Of a stretch of 64,000 bases of DNA, positions 38,433 through 49,170 are shown piece after piece. Each line of letters begins with the position of its first letter. Position 1 is the stretch's first letter. The notes under the pieces are model-generated. The model did no database searches. It worked only from the letters and a program-made list of their open reading frames with translations, and was not told the DNA's origin. The DNA comes from Nomia melanderi (taxonomy: Eukaryota; Arthropoda; Insecta; Hymenoptera; Halictidae), in NCBI RefSeq assembly GCF_051020985.1, contig NC_135010.1, forward strand, positions 1,920,001-1,984,000. Direction: 5' to 3'. Position numbers and translations under genes: made by a program.

Positions 38433-40013
38433 TAAGATGTGGACGGAAGTTGTAGGAAATAATTCTTTGTTTACATATTTTGTTACATTCCTTTTACTGT
38501 TGGCATATAATACTACATTCATTTTTGTATTCTTACTGTCTACTTTAGTGTGCTACTTAAACAATTATATTTCAAATGAAACATGTACAAGTATTACATA
38601 ATATTATATACAAATACAGGATGCTCTGTAACAGGTAAGAAAATTTTCCGAAATATTGTAACACGAAGATTAAGAGTAAAACAATTGTATTTTCATGTTA
38701 CGAATGTTTGAAAGTTTTTCTCCAATATAGCTGATACTAACGCAACGTGAGAAACAGAGATTTGATGTATGTAAAATTAGTGGTACATTTTTATTATTAT
38801 TTCTTTCAAAACGAAGTCAAAATTACAATTTTTTACTTTTGTTGTTGCTTCGTTTTGTAACAGAGAATCTTTCCTTACATTTTCGTCCACCTATTATTGA
38901 GGATCGTTTATATTAACTCCTTTCAACGAAATCTTCAGATACTAGTTTCATATTTACATAATGGTATTTAAATATTTCTGATAACTAGAATTTAAATGTT
39001 TAAATTTACTAACCATTTACTAACCATTCATTTATTATCACACAAAAGTTTTCAATATTTTATATTTACATATTGGTAAGACAAATAGAGATTTTCAAAT
39101 AGAAGCACTGAATGTACGTGTGTACAAAATTTTACAAATCTAACTGAACTTCTGAAATATCGTTACATATTTTAGCATATGTACTGAAAATATGACTCTA
39201 AAAATATTGAGGTTCAATTTTGAATATACTAAACGATTCTGAGTGTGAGATAATATATGCACTGGACATTATTTATCGAAATAAAAAAATCTAACGGTAA
39301 AAACAAATCCTTCTAAACCCAAGATTAGCATTGCAAATTGGTTTTGTTAATGTTCATGTTAAGTATAAAATACAAGTCAAGTCAATACCATTTTATAAAT
39401 CATCTTGTTGGCTAATTAATCAATAGCAGCCTGTATCAAGCTTCCTGGTAGTAGTAGGATAAGTACATAACAACTCACGCTTTAGCAGTAACGCAATTGA
39501 CAAATAAACTTGCTGCAAGAAATAATATCAGTACTATTGACATTACACAGTAAAGTATTAGTAGATTTACAATATCATCCCCAATAAATATTCTCAATTC
39601 TATATCAGAATTTATCTGATGTGTATACACTTTGTTTATCTTCATTTAGACTGAATGCAAAACTAAATGTAGAAAAACTAATAAACAAATAATAGCAAGT
39701 TGCTTTGAACAATTTTGTAGTTAGAAGTAACTGTAGTTAGAATTTAATTTAATTTTAGTTAAAAATAACTGTAGTTAGAAATAATAGTGTAGACTGCATG
39801 ACTAGTATTATAACTTTTAAAGCATGTAATATATTAATAATTATAATTCAAGAAACATTTTGAATCTATTAAAAAAAGGAAATTATATTTAAATAGTTGT
39901 GTGTATTATATTTCAAGTAGTTAAAAAATAGTAATATGAGAAAATAGGATATGTACAGCTCTACATCTGCAGCATCGTTCGCTTTCGCTTTTGACGCTAA
40001 ATGGTTTTTATAG
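38433..40013. other. AT-rich spacer or intron
   Basis: No supported gene. I looked for a signal-peptide first exon for the exons at 40014 and beyond and found none convincing, which is why splicing from the exon at 35431 is considered. Confidence 0.45.
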
Positions 40014-43000
40014 GAAGTCAAACAATTGGTGTTATACCCGTAGTTGTTGTACCTGTTGCAGCAGGTTATCCATCGCATCCGACCGGAGGTGGTTGCAACA
40101 CATGGTGAGCCATTTTTATTTGGACATATTTTATTAGAACAAAAGTTATTTTATTCACAATAACGAATAAAGAATGAGGAATAAGTGTAATTTAATTATT
40201 ATTTGCGAATAATATTATTTTTTATTCGCTATTTTCAATAACTTTTACACAATACTGTATATAATAACTGGACTGCGATTCCTTATCCGTTTATGGAAAA
40301 TTTGAAGTTTCAAAATAGTAGGAAATGTATGCTGTGTGAAAAAATATCCAAAATATCCAAAGTATAGTACTTTTTATAGTATTTGCCAGGAAAAACAATT
40401 TTCCATTGTAATTTTATTTTTTTCATTACGTTTTCAAACATTCGAGTTTCCATAAAGATCCGCAGTCTAATAACAACATAAGACACGTAAATGATATTGC
40501 CTTTTCATCAACCGAATTTGAACACAGGTTTCTTAACCGAATAATCAATAACTTGAATAACAAATAATGGAATAACGATTGATTATTTATTCGTCATTGC
40601 TATTTAAATAAAATTTTACGAATATTCCTCAACATTACCTATAATTAGTTACATTACCAATTACCATTACCAACATTACCAATACTATAACTTAATGAAA
40701 GGGAAACCTCGTGAAAACATTTTTTAATTTATTTCTAATGTTCATTTCGTAGGGAATACATTTTTCAAGTCAAAATTCTGTTTTTATTACATAATCGAGC
40801 AAAATAAGAATTTGCATGAACATTCCCAGTCTAATTGTAATTAATTTTCGAATAATGAGACGAATATTCCAAAACTCCCTTAGAAATTTTTAAATGAATG
40901 AATATTCGGCTGCATTTATTATAAATAAATATTTAACAATGGAAAATATCTTTTTCATGTAAATTCGTAGTACATATAAGGGAAATATTATAATAGATGA
41001 CGTATATAATATTCAATGATGATAAGTTAGATGAAGGTTTATAAATAATAATACTCTCTTGATAGTACCTCACTTTCACTTCCTCAACATTTTTCAACAA
41101 ATTTAGGTTGAATATTTTCACATTACTAAAGTTTGTAACATTTATATATAAAGTGGACAGCTAAAGTATCGGAAATTTTTTTCTCCAAAGCTATTGCAAA
41201 TATAATTTTAAAATTTTCAGGTGTTAAATACTGCAGAGGAATGAATACTTCAAAATGCAAAATATTGTAAAAGTAAGTTCCCTAAGGGTGGAAAGCTTGT
41301 TACTCCATTGAGTTAAATGAAAGATTGTATTAAGTTTCAAATATTTGGAAAAATGGTATCAGACCAACAATCTTTTCTTCAAGATATTTTTTTATTTTGT
41401 ATAGTTAAGCAGTTATAATGGAAAATACCAGACGCAAAAACAGTATTCTTGAGGATATTTCATTAGAGATAACAAAGAATAAAATGATTTTTCAACGTAA
41501 TGATGCTCCTCTACACTATGCCACAGGCGCTCAACAACTTTTAAATCAATAATTTGGAAATAGATAGGACATGATGAATCAATCCAATGGTTATTAAGGT
41601 CGCACGACTTAATGTTAACGGATTTTTTGTGAGGCTACATGAAAGAAAATACGATAGTACAATATACCTACTACAGAAGAGGCTATGAAAACAATTTACA
41701 TTGCATATAAATCCATAACTTTAAGAATGTTATCAGATATTCACAAAGATATTCGCACACGAATTTTACTTAATTTTACATATATTTATCTATATATATT
41801 TTTATTTAGTATTATCGGTATGGAATAATTAAATGCGTATTTGGGAGTGAATGAATAGCTCTTTAAGTATCTAATAAAATAATTTTCAAATCAGAATAAA
41901 TTTTCTTTATATCTTTGTGATAATTATTTATAACTCTCTGTCTTTGTCTCTCTCTCTTTCTCTCTCTCTCTTTCTCATTAACTCAAAGAAATTTCCTTAG
42001 ATAGAAGTAGTTAAGTTTGTTACCATCTTCCCGAATGCAGAAAAATAGATGTGCTATTCCATTTAAAAAAAATGAAGGTAACCTTTCCATTCTTAAAAAA
42101 CTTACTCTTACAGAATCTTACATTTTAAAATATTAACCCATTCACACCATTGAACACCTGAAAATGTCAAGTTGATCTACGATAGCTTCAGAAAAAGCAG
42201 CCTTAACGCTTCATCTGTTCCACTTCTATAAAACTTGCCCTTAAAAATAATATAAAAGAAAATTTTTTTGTTCGAGGCTCGATCTTCGAGAAAATTATTC
42301 GCCGTGTAACGTATAACACTTATCATGTTTGTAAACAATGTCTACATGACATTTACAGTTACTAGACTCAAGAAAAAGTCAAAAAGATAAATTGATCCTA
42401 ATCGAACGGTTTGTAATTGAAATACATCGAAGAGATACAAAAAATGATACGTTTCTACGAATACGGTTTTGTAGATAATGAAATGTTATTGATAAAATAC
42501 CTTATTTTTTTTAATATAGTGTCTCTAAAGATCATGTAGAACTACTTATAAATAGAATAGACATTATAAATCGCCTGGTGCACCACTGTATACTCAACTT
42601 TCGCCATACCTGCATATTCAAGTAATAGAACTTTTAAATTGAATTTTCTCAAAAATTATGTGTAAAACAAAAAAGTTTATACTACATTTTTTCTTGTTTT
42701 TCTAATAGGTACAAATTATCTATTTTGTTAGAAAGGTAGTTAATATCTTTTAATATATTCCTTTTTATTATTTGTAATTGTAGATGAGAAAAGTGACATG
42801 TAGTTTGAATTTGGTGAATTGTAAACAAAACGAAATTTAATTTACATTTAGCGATAAATATCTTTTATCTCACTCTTTATCTTTCAATCATTAATGATTA
42901 ACTTAACAATGATCATGAACATTGACAGTCAGTCGAAGCCGAGATCCCGAACGAACGATTCGCACAATTCGTCCCGGTAACATGTTGTAATATCAGCTTA

Positions 43001-43409
43001 TGTAATTAAATTATGTTATTATTATTGTAGAATTATCTTATTCAGTGCCATTGCATTAAATGATATTACAACACTTATAATACAGAAAAGTTTTTAAATA
43101 ATCATCGTTTAATCGAATGAATTATAGATTAAAATATTGTTAATTGATTAAAATATAATTAATTGTTTGTTCCTCTATTTTTTGATTACACAACATTTAT
43201 TCATGTACTACAATATAAGCATCCCATAAAAAGAAATGATTAAACTTTTCCACCAACTTAAAACTCGAAACAACATATTGTAATTTTTCTGCTATTTTAG
43301 TGGTGGCGGTGGAGGAGGAAATTATGGTGGAGGAGGAAGTTCGTACTCCCAAGCCTCGGCCCAAGCCTCGGCTCAAGCTTCAGCCGGATCTCAATCCTGG
43401 TATGCATGA
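40014..43409 (+). CDS. Gly/Ser/Ala-rich secreted protein exons (alternative 3' exons or second gene)
   Basis: Two coding segments: 40014-40104 (acceptor TTTTATAG, donor CATG|GTGAGC; reads SQTIGVIPVVVVPVAAGYPS and ends in CNTC across the splice) and 43301-43409 (acceptor CTATTTTAG; reads GGGGGGNYGGGG then SSYSQASAQASAQASAGSQS, then W-Y-A and stop). They join in frame, with TG|T making Cys. AATAAA at 43442-43447 lies 33 bases past the stop. The first segment needs one upstream base to complete a Gly codon, exactly what the signal-peptide exon 35431-35512 or exon 35980-36174 would supply. Spliced to the former, the product would be about 93 residues. Other 3' ends are possible: donor CCTG|GTATGC to acceptors at 43488 or 43626, the latter giving a hydrophobic end stopping at 43678 next to AATAAA. 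Function unknown; silk- or cuticle-like composition. Confidence 0.5.
40105..43300 (+). other. Putative intron, AT-rich, hosting a transposase relic
   Basis: About 3.2 kb between the two Gly-rich segments. Contains the mariner-like relic at 41435-41680, a CT-rich tract at about 41936-41978 and a GC-richer 55-base patch at 42930-42985 ending in a donor-like CCCG|GTAACA, which might be an alternative untranslated exon. Confidence 0.4.
41435..41680 (+). pseudogene. Decayed mariner-like DDE transposase fragment
   Basis: Reading through frameshifts and stops gives ILEDISLEITKNKMIFQRND, APLHYATGAQQLLNQ, then in a second frame IGHDESIQWLLRSHDLMLTD followed by FFV. These match the order of the conserved catalytic-core blocks of arthropod IS630-Tc1-mariner transposases (Q-D-G-A-P-x-H-Y, W-I-G, S-P-D-L-x-x-x-D-F-F). 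At least two stops and one frameshift make it non-functional. It belongs to the group that usually carries the DUF4817 start, as seen in the nearby 551-bp element. Confidence 0.7.
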
Positions 43410-43684
43410 ATTTCACTTACCCGTTCACTTGGTAAATGTCCAATAAAACGAGTTATCGCTGTTGTCTATAAAATGATTTTTCTTATAGGGGGAAATAAAC
43501 CAAACGGAACAGTGGAAGTGTCATGAACTTTATGCTGCCTGAAATCGTATAAACGTTTCGCGGCGTGCGTACATATCTAACGGACCTCAAACGCATAAAC
43601 GCGTAATAACATTAATTTTTCTACAGTCTGATGTCCGCCGTCCTGATCGCCTATTTCTTTAACGTGTACGGAGTATGAAATAAA

Positions 43685-44107
43685 TGAAGGAAATGATAGT
43701 ATATTCGTCTGGTTTTAATAAAAATACCAGGATTTATCGCATGATTCGGGCGTAAGCGATTTACAGGAAATAATCGCGGGTCCCGTCCGTAATTGATGTC
43801 CGTCGTTAGAAGGGAAGAAACGACGCATTAACAAGCATCATTTTACATACCGTGCGGGTTGCGTGCTGGCTTTAACGGTCTACGCTTTTCTACGATCGAT
43901 GACGTACCTGTGTTTATGATCGCAAGACAATCGATCACATGTTCCGTGATGCTATTTAATTCGTACTTGCATCGTCCTTGAAAAGTTTATGACGGTCTTG
44001 AGGACAATCTCTAATGAAACACGGCATACAATTGTTGCTCGTCGCGCCGCGCGTACCTTGGAACATTCAAAAACAATTGGCGGCAAATATAATTTGTCCA
44101 GTTACAA
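43685..44107. other. GC-richer spacer after the Gly/Ser/Ala exons
   Basis: About 400 bases, clearly less AT-rich than the surroundings, with no convincing open frame. The open frame at 44014-44217 overlaps the adjacent mini-element and is not supported as a gene. Confidence 0.4.
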
Positions 44108-44111
44108 TTAA

Positions 44112-44311
44112 CAATAAAACTACTAGATGGGTCAAATTGACCTACTTCAGAATGTTTATTCTGCGAAGGTGTGTTTGCGAAAAATGTTCAATTAAGTTCG
44201 TGTATTTGCACAAATAACACTAGGAAACCCTTCGAATTTCAAGAAACGCAGTGTTCTAATTTTTGTAAACATTCGGAAATAAGTCACTCTAATTGCTCGG
44301 TAGTTTTGGTG
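44112..44311 (+). mobile_element. TTAA mini-element, family A (degenerate copy)
   Basis: Left TTAA at 44108-44111, then CAATAAAACTACTAGATGGG; the right end, reverse-complemented, reads CACCAAAACTACCGAGCAAT next to a decayed TTGA flank. The ends fit the family A consensus CACTRAAAYTACC followed by GAGCAGT-like sequence. Confidence 0.5.
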
Positions 44312-44382
44312 TCAAAAAGAGTGTAATGATCATTTTGAATTTTAGGTAATAAACGAAGTTTTTCCTTTAGATTTCCAATTAA

Positions 44383-44593
44383 CACTAGATTTACGGAGTT
44401 AATTTTACTTATATTGAATTTTATAAACATTGTTTGGTAAATGTTTGGATCGATTATGATTGACGCAGTTAAGCACATATGCATCCGAATTGTTTACTTT
44501 TAAACCTTTGATTTCCAAGATCTAAATGAACGAATATCAATTTTTCTAAGAACGATACAGCATACTCTACAGCAAATGTTTGTAAATCTAGTG
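44383..44593 (+). mobile_element. TTAA mini-element, family A2
   Basis: Perfect TTAA flanks (44379-44382, 44594-44597) and inverted ends CACTAGATTTAC. Interior blocks are shared with the copy at 28680-28888 (TTTCCAAGATCTAAATG against TTTCTAAGATTTAAATA, and ATCAATTTTTCTAAGAAC). Confidence 0.75.
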
Positions 44594-44755
44594 TTAATGA
44601 TAATCGCAGTGTAATACGTCTTGTTAGATTAAAGCTTGTGAAATGTTTGTTTTCTCTGGTTAAAATAAAAATACGTTTTTATTTTTCATCAAAGAGATAT
44701 TTTTATTTCTTGGTTTAGCGGACACTGGAAAGTAATGGAAACTATTTTATCTTAG

Positions 44756-45277
44756 CCCTCAGCTAACCACGTCATTTTAAAGCTTGAAATCATATTAATT
44801 CTTTCAATGATGAATTCTTTATTTTTTCAGATAAACATGTAATTCTCCTTTGTTTTGCTTTGTTTCTTCATTAACACATTCCGTGCCACCGAAAATTTCG
44901 GTTATATCTATCAAATAACAGTAAAATATTTGAATATTTTACATATAATAATATAAGTTGATCTCATTGAAAATCACCAGCCATAATGTGTTAAGTTATA
45001 CTCTCAAGTTCTTGGTAATTTTTATATACATTTTGATATTATTTCTTCAAATTTTCACTGCTTCGCGATGTGTACCACTATTTTTTGACACATTTCTCAC
45101 AAAAAATGTTTCCCTACAAAAATTACGCGTGTACCACAAATGATACACATGGCACAGAACGTGTTAAAATATATCCTAGATGCATTCGCCCTGCGTTTGA
45201 CGAGTACACGCTTCATTTTTTTATTGTATTGCCCACAAAACGAGATATTTTTCAAACTAAATTCCACAGTTAACAAA
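44756..45277 (+). mobile_element. TTAA mini-element, family B, copy 3 (interrupted)
   Basis: The left part runs 44756-44870 (degenerate start, then TCTTTCAATGATGAATTC and CAGATAAACATGTAATTCTC). The right part runs 45168-45277 (ATATATCCTAGATGCATTCG, GCGTTTGACGAGTACACGC, end CCACAGTTAACAAA and TTAA at 45278-45281). Between them sits a second TTAA element (44875-45163). Confidence 0.75.
44875..45163 (+). mobile_element. TTAA mini-element nested in family B copy 3
   Basis: 289 bases with ends CACATTCCGTGCCA and, reverse-complemented, CACGTTCTGTGCCA, flanked by TTAA on both sides (44871-44874, 45164-45167). Removing it and one TTAA restores CTTCATTAAAATATATCC, matching the uninterrupted family B segment TTCGTTAGAATATATT. 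Confidence 0.85.
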
Positions 45278-45281
45278 TTAA

Positions 45282-45522
45282 CACTTTGACTGCTATAGTG
45301 GTTTACCGGTGACCGGAGCGTCCAAATTGCTTGAAAAAAATTATAATAAGAAAATTGATATTAAATTAAAATATTTAGTAACACAAGAAGGTAGATAATT
45401 GTGTTATATGTGTATTGTAATACCAAAACATTAATAATTATTTCTAATACCATTTTCCTCTATTATAAAGGAATTAATTTTACTATAACAAAACGCTTGA
45501 AATTCTCGTGGCAGTCAACGTG
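45282..45522 (-). mobile_element. TTAA mini-element, family C, copy 1
   Basis: TTAA at 45278-45281 and 45523-45526; ends CACTTTGACTGCTATAGTGG and, reverse-complemented, CACGTTGACTGCCACGAG. Its left TTAA is also the right TTAA of family B copy 3, so the two elements abut through one shared site. The reverse-complemented right arm matches the left arm of the copy at 48930. Confidence 0.72.
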
Positions 45523-45979
45523 TTAATGGACGCTCATCACTATACTATACCATCTTTTCGAAAATAACTCCGTAAGATAGTGAAAATGTATATATCTCTC
45601 GAATGGATACACTATTTTCGCTAAGAGTCAGTATTTCTAAATAATCGTACTGTGAATTTTACAAAATTGCAAAACGCATTCATAGCATTTCTAAGTTTGA
45701 AAATGTCTTTTCTATGTAAATATAGTAAATGAGAAAGGATTTGGTATTTTGGAAACGAAACGAATGAAAGTAAGATTAAAGTTTTTTTTGTTAAAGTGAT
45801 TAGGTCGTGTAATACGAAATGATTTCACAAGGATTTTGTGAGAAAAGGAAACCTTATTTGATCTTCTAAAAGGTGTTTATTCAATGAAAATATGCCGTAT
45901 TCGAATCGATACACTTCTACTAACATAGTTTTAATGAATATATGCCTTTTGTAAAAAATTCTGAACGTTTTGAGTAAAT

Positions 45980-46175
45980 ATACTCTAAAGACATCCTTAT
46001 AAACTGCTGCTTCATTTTGCAAAGAAACATCACCGAAACGAAATTTTGCAAATCAACGCTGCACTGTTCTTTCGTTCACAGTATTGTCCCCAAATGCTTT
46101 GTTTATATTTTCAGCAGTTTTTGCAACATTATTTCCAAGTTTGAACTCATATAGGAAAATTACACAATTGTTGGC
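45980..46175 (-). pseudogene. Mariner transposase N-terminal fragment (decayed)
   Basis: Translated on the minus strand it reads YEFKLGNNVAKTAENINKAF, GDNTVNERTVQR, stop, FAKFRFGDVSLQNEAAVYKD. This follows the N-terminal helix-turn-helix region of mariner transposases, where a Tyr-Glu-Phe-Lys-x-Gly start and the block V-N-E-R-T-V-Q-R-W-F-x-K-F-R-x-G-D-x-S-L are conserved. The Trp codon after VQR is a stop here and the catalytic region is missing. Confidence 0.75.
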
Positions 46176-47789
46176 GGTATCTATGTTTTCAAAGAACGAT
46201 GCAAGTAATCGTTACAATGCACGATTCGGAAAAACTTTTCTGCAAAAAGTTACTCTGATCATCGACAATGAAACTGTTTAAGAGATTATATGAAAAACAA
46301 AGGAATAACAACAACAGAAGTATAAAGATTTATGAGCAAGAAAAATCCGACATCTTATATTACACGATTTAATAGTAAACTGTGCTACATACTTTTATTG
46401 TAAATTAAGTAAAGAATGAAATCTGGTATTAAAGCTTCATACTGTGTGGATATTAAGTATCTCACATTTCTTGTAAAGGTTTTATGTTGTATGAAACTGT
46501 ATCAACTAAAACGAAGAATAATCTGCATTCATACATAAAAATGTCGATGATTGAAGACACAAAAAAAGAAAATAACATTCGAAATAAAAACTATCTGTAA
46601 AACAGTAGAAATTATAACTGTCTCAATAACTGTAATATATAGATAATATAAGATAGAATAGTGAAAGATTTAAGAAGAAAATAGAAATGAATGTGATGTT
46701 AGAATAAAAAACAAGGACGAATTAAATAGTTAATTTCATTTATTTGATGGTGAAAGAATAATATTATTAATTTTTTTAAACATTATAGAGAAAATGAGAA
46801 TGGAAATGCAAGTATTATGATACTAGAACTTAGCGTGTTGTGACTGTTATAAAGTAGTGTTACAAAAAAATAGTAACAGAATGGATATTTCAATCTAATT
46901 AAAAGAGAGACACTTGTTGTATGAAAATTTATAATTATTATAGCGTAACTTCTGGTGAGATGGCTCTGTGGTTGAGATCACTTAATCCCATTAAAATTAT
47001 TAAATATTTTCAATTCTCTTGATTGGTATACCGAATCTCTTCTTTATAATTATTTTATATAGTTAATATTATAGAAATAATATTATAGTTATTATTATAG
47101 AAATTCTTTTTATATAGTTACATTTATTTTCATAAATATATTCTATGTTTTATTAGGTATTAATAATATTTATAACGTAACACTTCTTTTTAAAAAATTG
47201 GACCATCTCTTCTTGACTTATTCTACTGATTTTTCCTTTTTCACTGGAATATTAAAATAAACAGACAAATTTAATGTGAATGATACGCTATTTGATATAG
47301 AAAGAAACGGAAGAAGTCATACAAGAAGAAGAAAACTATATCACTTTTCGACGAGTTACAAAAAACAAACACAATATGCAATTTAAAAATGACTTCGCGT
47401 CAAACCGAATTAATTAAATACGTATATTGATAACCAGAAACATATATTTACTAAAAATATCGAAAATCTATAATGCATAACTATATCATTTCTCTTCAAA
47501 TACTTTACGTCAATAACAAATAATGAATCATTCAAGTTTAAACGGTTCGGAACTTTTCTACACCGCTGACTCAAGTATTAATAATACTAATGCTTGTTTC
47601 TAAGAAATTAGCAATGCCAGATAATAGAAAACCGAAGGTTAAATGATTGTTTTATAACTGAATGTTCACATTACATCGTCCAGAATGATATGCAACATAA
47701 ATTAGACAAGATTAATCGCAAGGTATTTAACATTGACAGATATCATGAGTCAACTTCATTATAATTACCACAGATACGAGGCTTACAGC

Positions 47790-48003
47790 TCCTCCGACAT
47801 GGTTTGCCCGAGCAGTATCGTTGGTCGTATACATCTCGCAAGTAGCAAGTTGTAATTATGGCGCGAGTTGGGTGAACATAACGGTAGAGTTCCGATTCTT
47901 TTCTCTATTTTTCCGAGCCCGCAGTCACAGAATGAGCACGCGCGCGCGTGTAGAACAAATTCCCCGCCGAAATGGAGCTAAAGCTCCGACACCGCGCATC
48001 TGA
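47790..48003 (+). promoter_or_regulatory. CpG-rich patch, promoter-like
   Basis: About 200 bases with many CG dinucleotides (including GCACGCGCGCGCGTG) inside AT-rich sequence. A 60-codon open frame (47821-48001) or the internal ATG at 47932 is not convincing as a protein. It could be a promoter or 5' exon for the small protein exon at 50.8 kb. Confidence 0.35.
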
Positions 48004-48052
48004 CTATTTCCAAGTTCCTATCAATCTGTAAAATTTGTCCAAAGATTGTTAA

Positions 48053-48317
48053 CGCATTGCTGACCGGAAATTTTACGCAGAAACTATCCCATATTACTGG
48101 CTATTATTTCGTATTTAAATATAAAAGTGAAACAATCAAGATAAACTTCAATATACTTTATTTGTACATAATGAATTGAAATGAAACTTTGGGCATATAT
48201 TTGGTATAACTTTCAATATTTTGCTTTTGCAACATTCTGTATAGCCCTGCGTTTCAGAAATTGTAATAACTAATGTAAGTACAAACATGAGTTAACCCGT
48301 AACCGGTCAATAATGTG
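48053..48317 (+). mobile_element. TTAA mini-element, family D
   Basis: TTAA flanks at 48049-48052 and 48318-48321. Left end CGCATTGCTGACCGG, right end reverse-complemented CACATTATTGACCGG: 12 of 15 positions match. No coding capacity. Confidence 0.7.
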
Positions 48318-48929
48318 TTAAACTTTCTCGTTTACATTTTTGGCAAAAAATCAGGAGTCACCGTAAAAGTTCGTTGACTCGTGTGATAAGAATAAATGTT
48401 TCTTACTGTTACTTTTGCGCTGCCTATTCTACTACTTCGAGCCATAAGCTTCGTTCAAGAACTTAGGAAGGAATTCCGATCAGAAGTTTCAAAAAATCGA
48501 TTTTTCGAAACATTTTTTGTTTCATTGATGTTTAGAGAAGATATACTGAAAAGGAAATTTCAAATGTTTGAAAATTAACGAAGTTATAGGTACCTTAGTA
48601 ACTGTCGTCGCTAGTTGAATTTATCGTGTAAAACCTTAAACGTGTTTTTCTCAAACCATTGCTTTTTCAAACTGCTGGAACAAATATTTCAAAAACTAAT
48701 CGATCAAGTAGAATGACGTATGTTTGATTGACGAATATACATTACCGCAGGTACTAAACTTCTAATATGTTTCTTGATACTTATCACGTTTCCTAATTTT
48801 GAAATGACATAAAATGATGAAAAGTTGCTAAAAATATGGTTTTTAATTTCGGACTTTCAAAGAGATTGAAAAAAAAAACTTTTTCTTATTTTTGTAAATT
48901 CAGTATCTCCGATATTTCACGCACTTTAA

Positions 48930-49166
48930 CACGTTTGCCACGAGAATTTCGACCGTTTTCTATAGTATTACTTATTCTTTCGTAACAATGGTAAGTGGTA
49001 TTACAATCAATTATTAATTATTTGGTACCATAGTTCTTAAGTTATACTATTATTTTGTTATTTGTGCGACTAAATATTTTCATTCAGCAGCAATTTTTTT
49101 TATTGTATTTGCTGTTAAGAAATTTGAAAGCTATGGCCATTGGAGACCACCGTGGCGGTCGACATA
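48930..49166 (+). mobile_element. TTAA mini-element, family C, copy 2
   Basis: TTAA flanks at 48926-48929 and 49167-49170. The left end CACGTTTGCCACGAGAATTT matches the reverse-complemented right end of the element at 45282-45522, including the following CGTTTT and TATAGTA blocks. The right end is more diverged (TATGTCGACCGCCACGG). Confidence 0.65.
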
Positions 49167-49170
49167 TTAA

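Larger units (their letters stand above)
45527..48048. other. Intergenic, with mariner relic and a CpG-rich patch
   Basis: AT-rich sequence; the mariner fragment near 46.1 kb and the CpG-rich patch at 47790-48003 are listed separately. Nothing else is supported. Confidence 0.45.

Noticed and set aside
38615..38880. Weak CAGGATGCTCTGTAACAG resembling a transposon end
   Set aside because: Similarity to other ends is short and no clear inverted partner could be aligned.
44014..44217. 67-codon open frame
   Set aside because: Overlaps the left end and interior of a TTAA mini-element; no domain.
46955..46990. tRNA-like GGCTCTGTGGTTGAGATCAC
   Set aside because: No matching acceptor stem, T-loop or anticodon arm follows.
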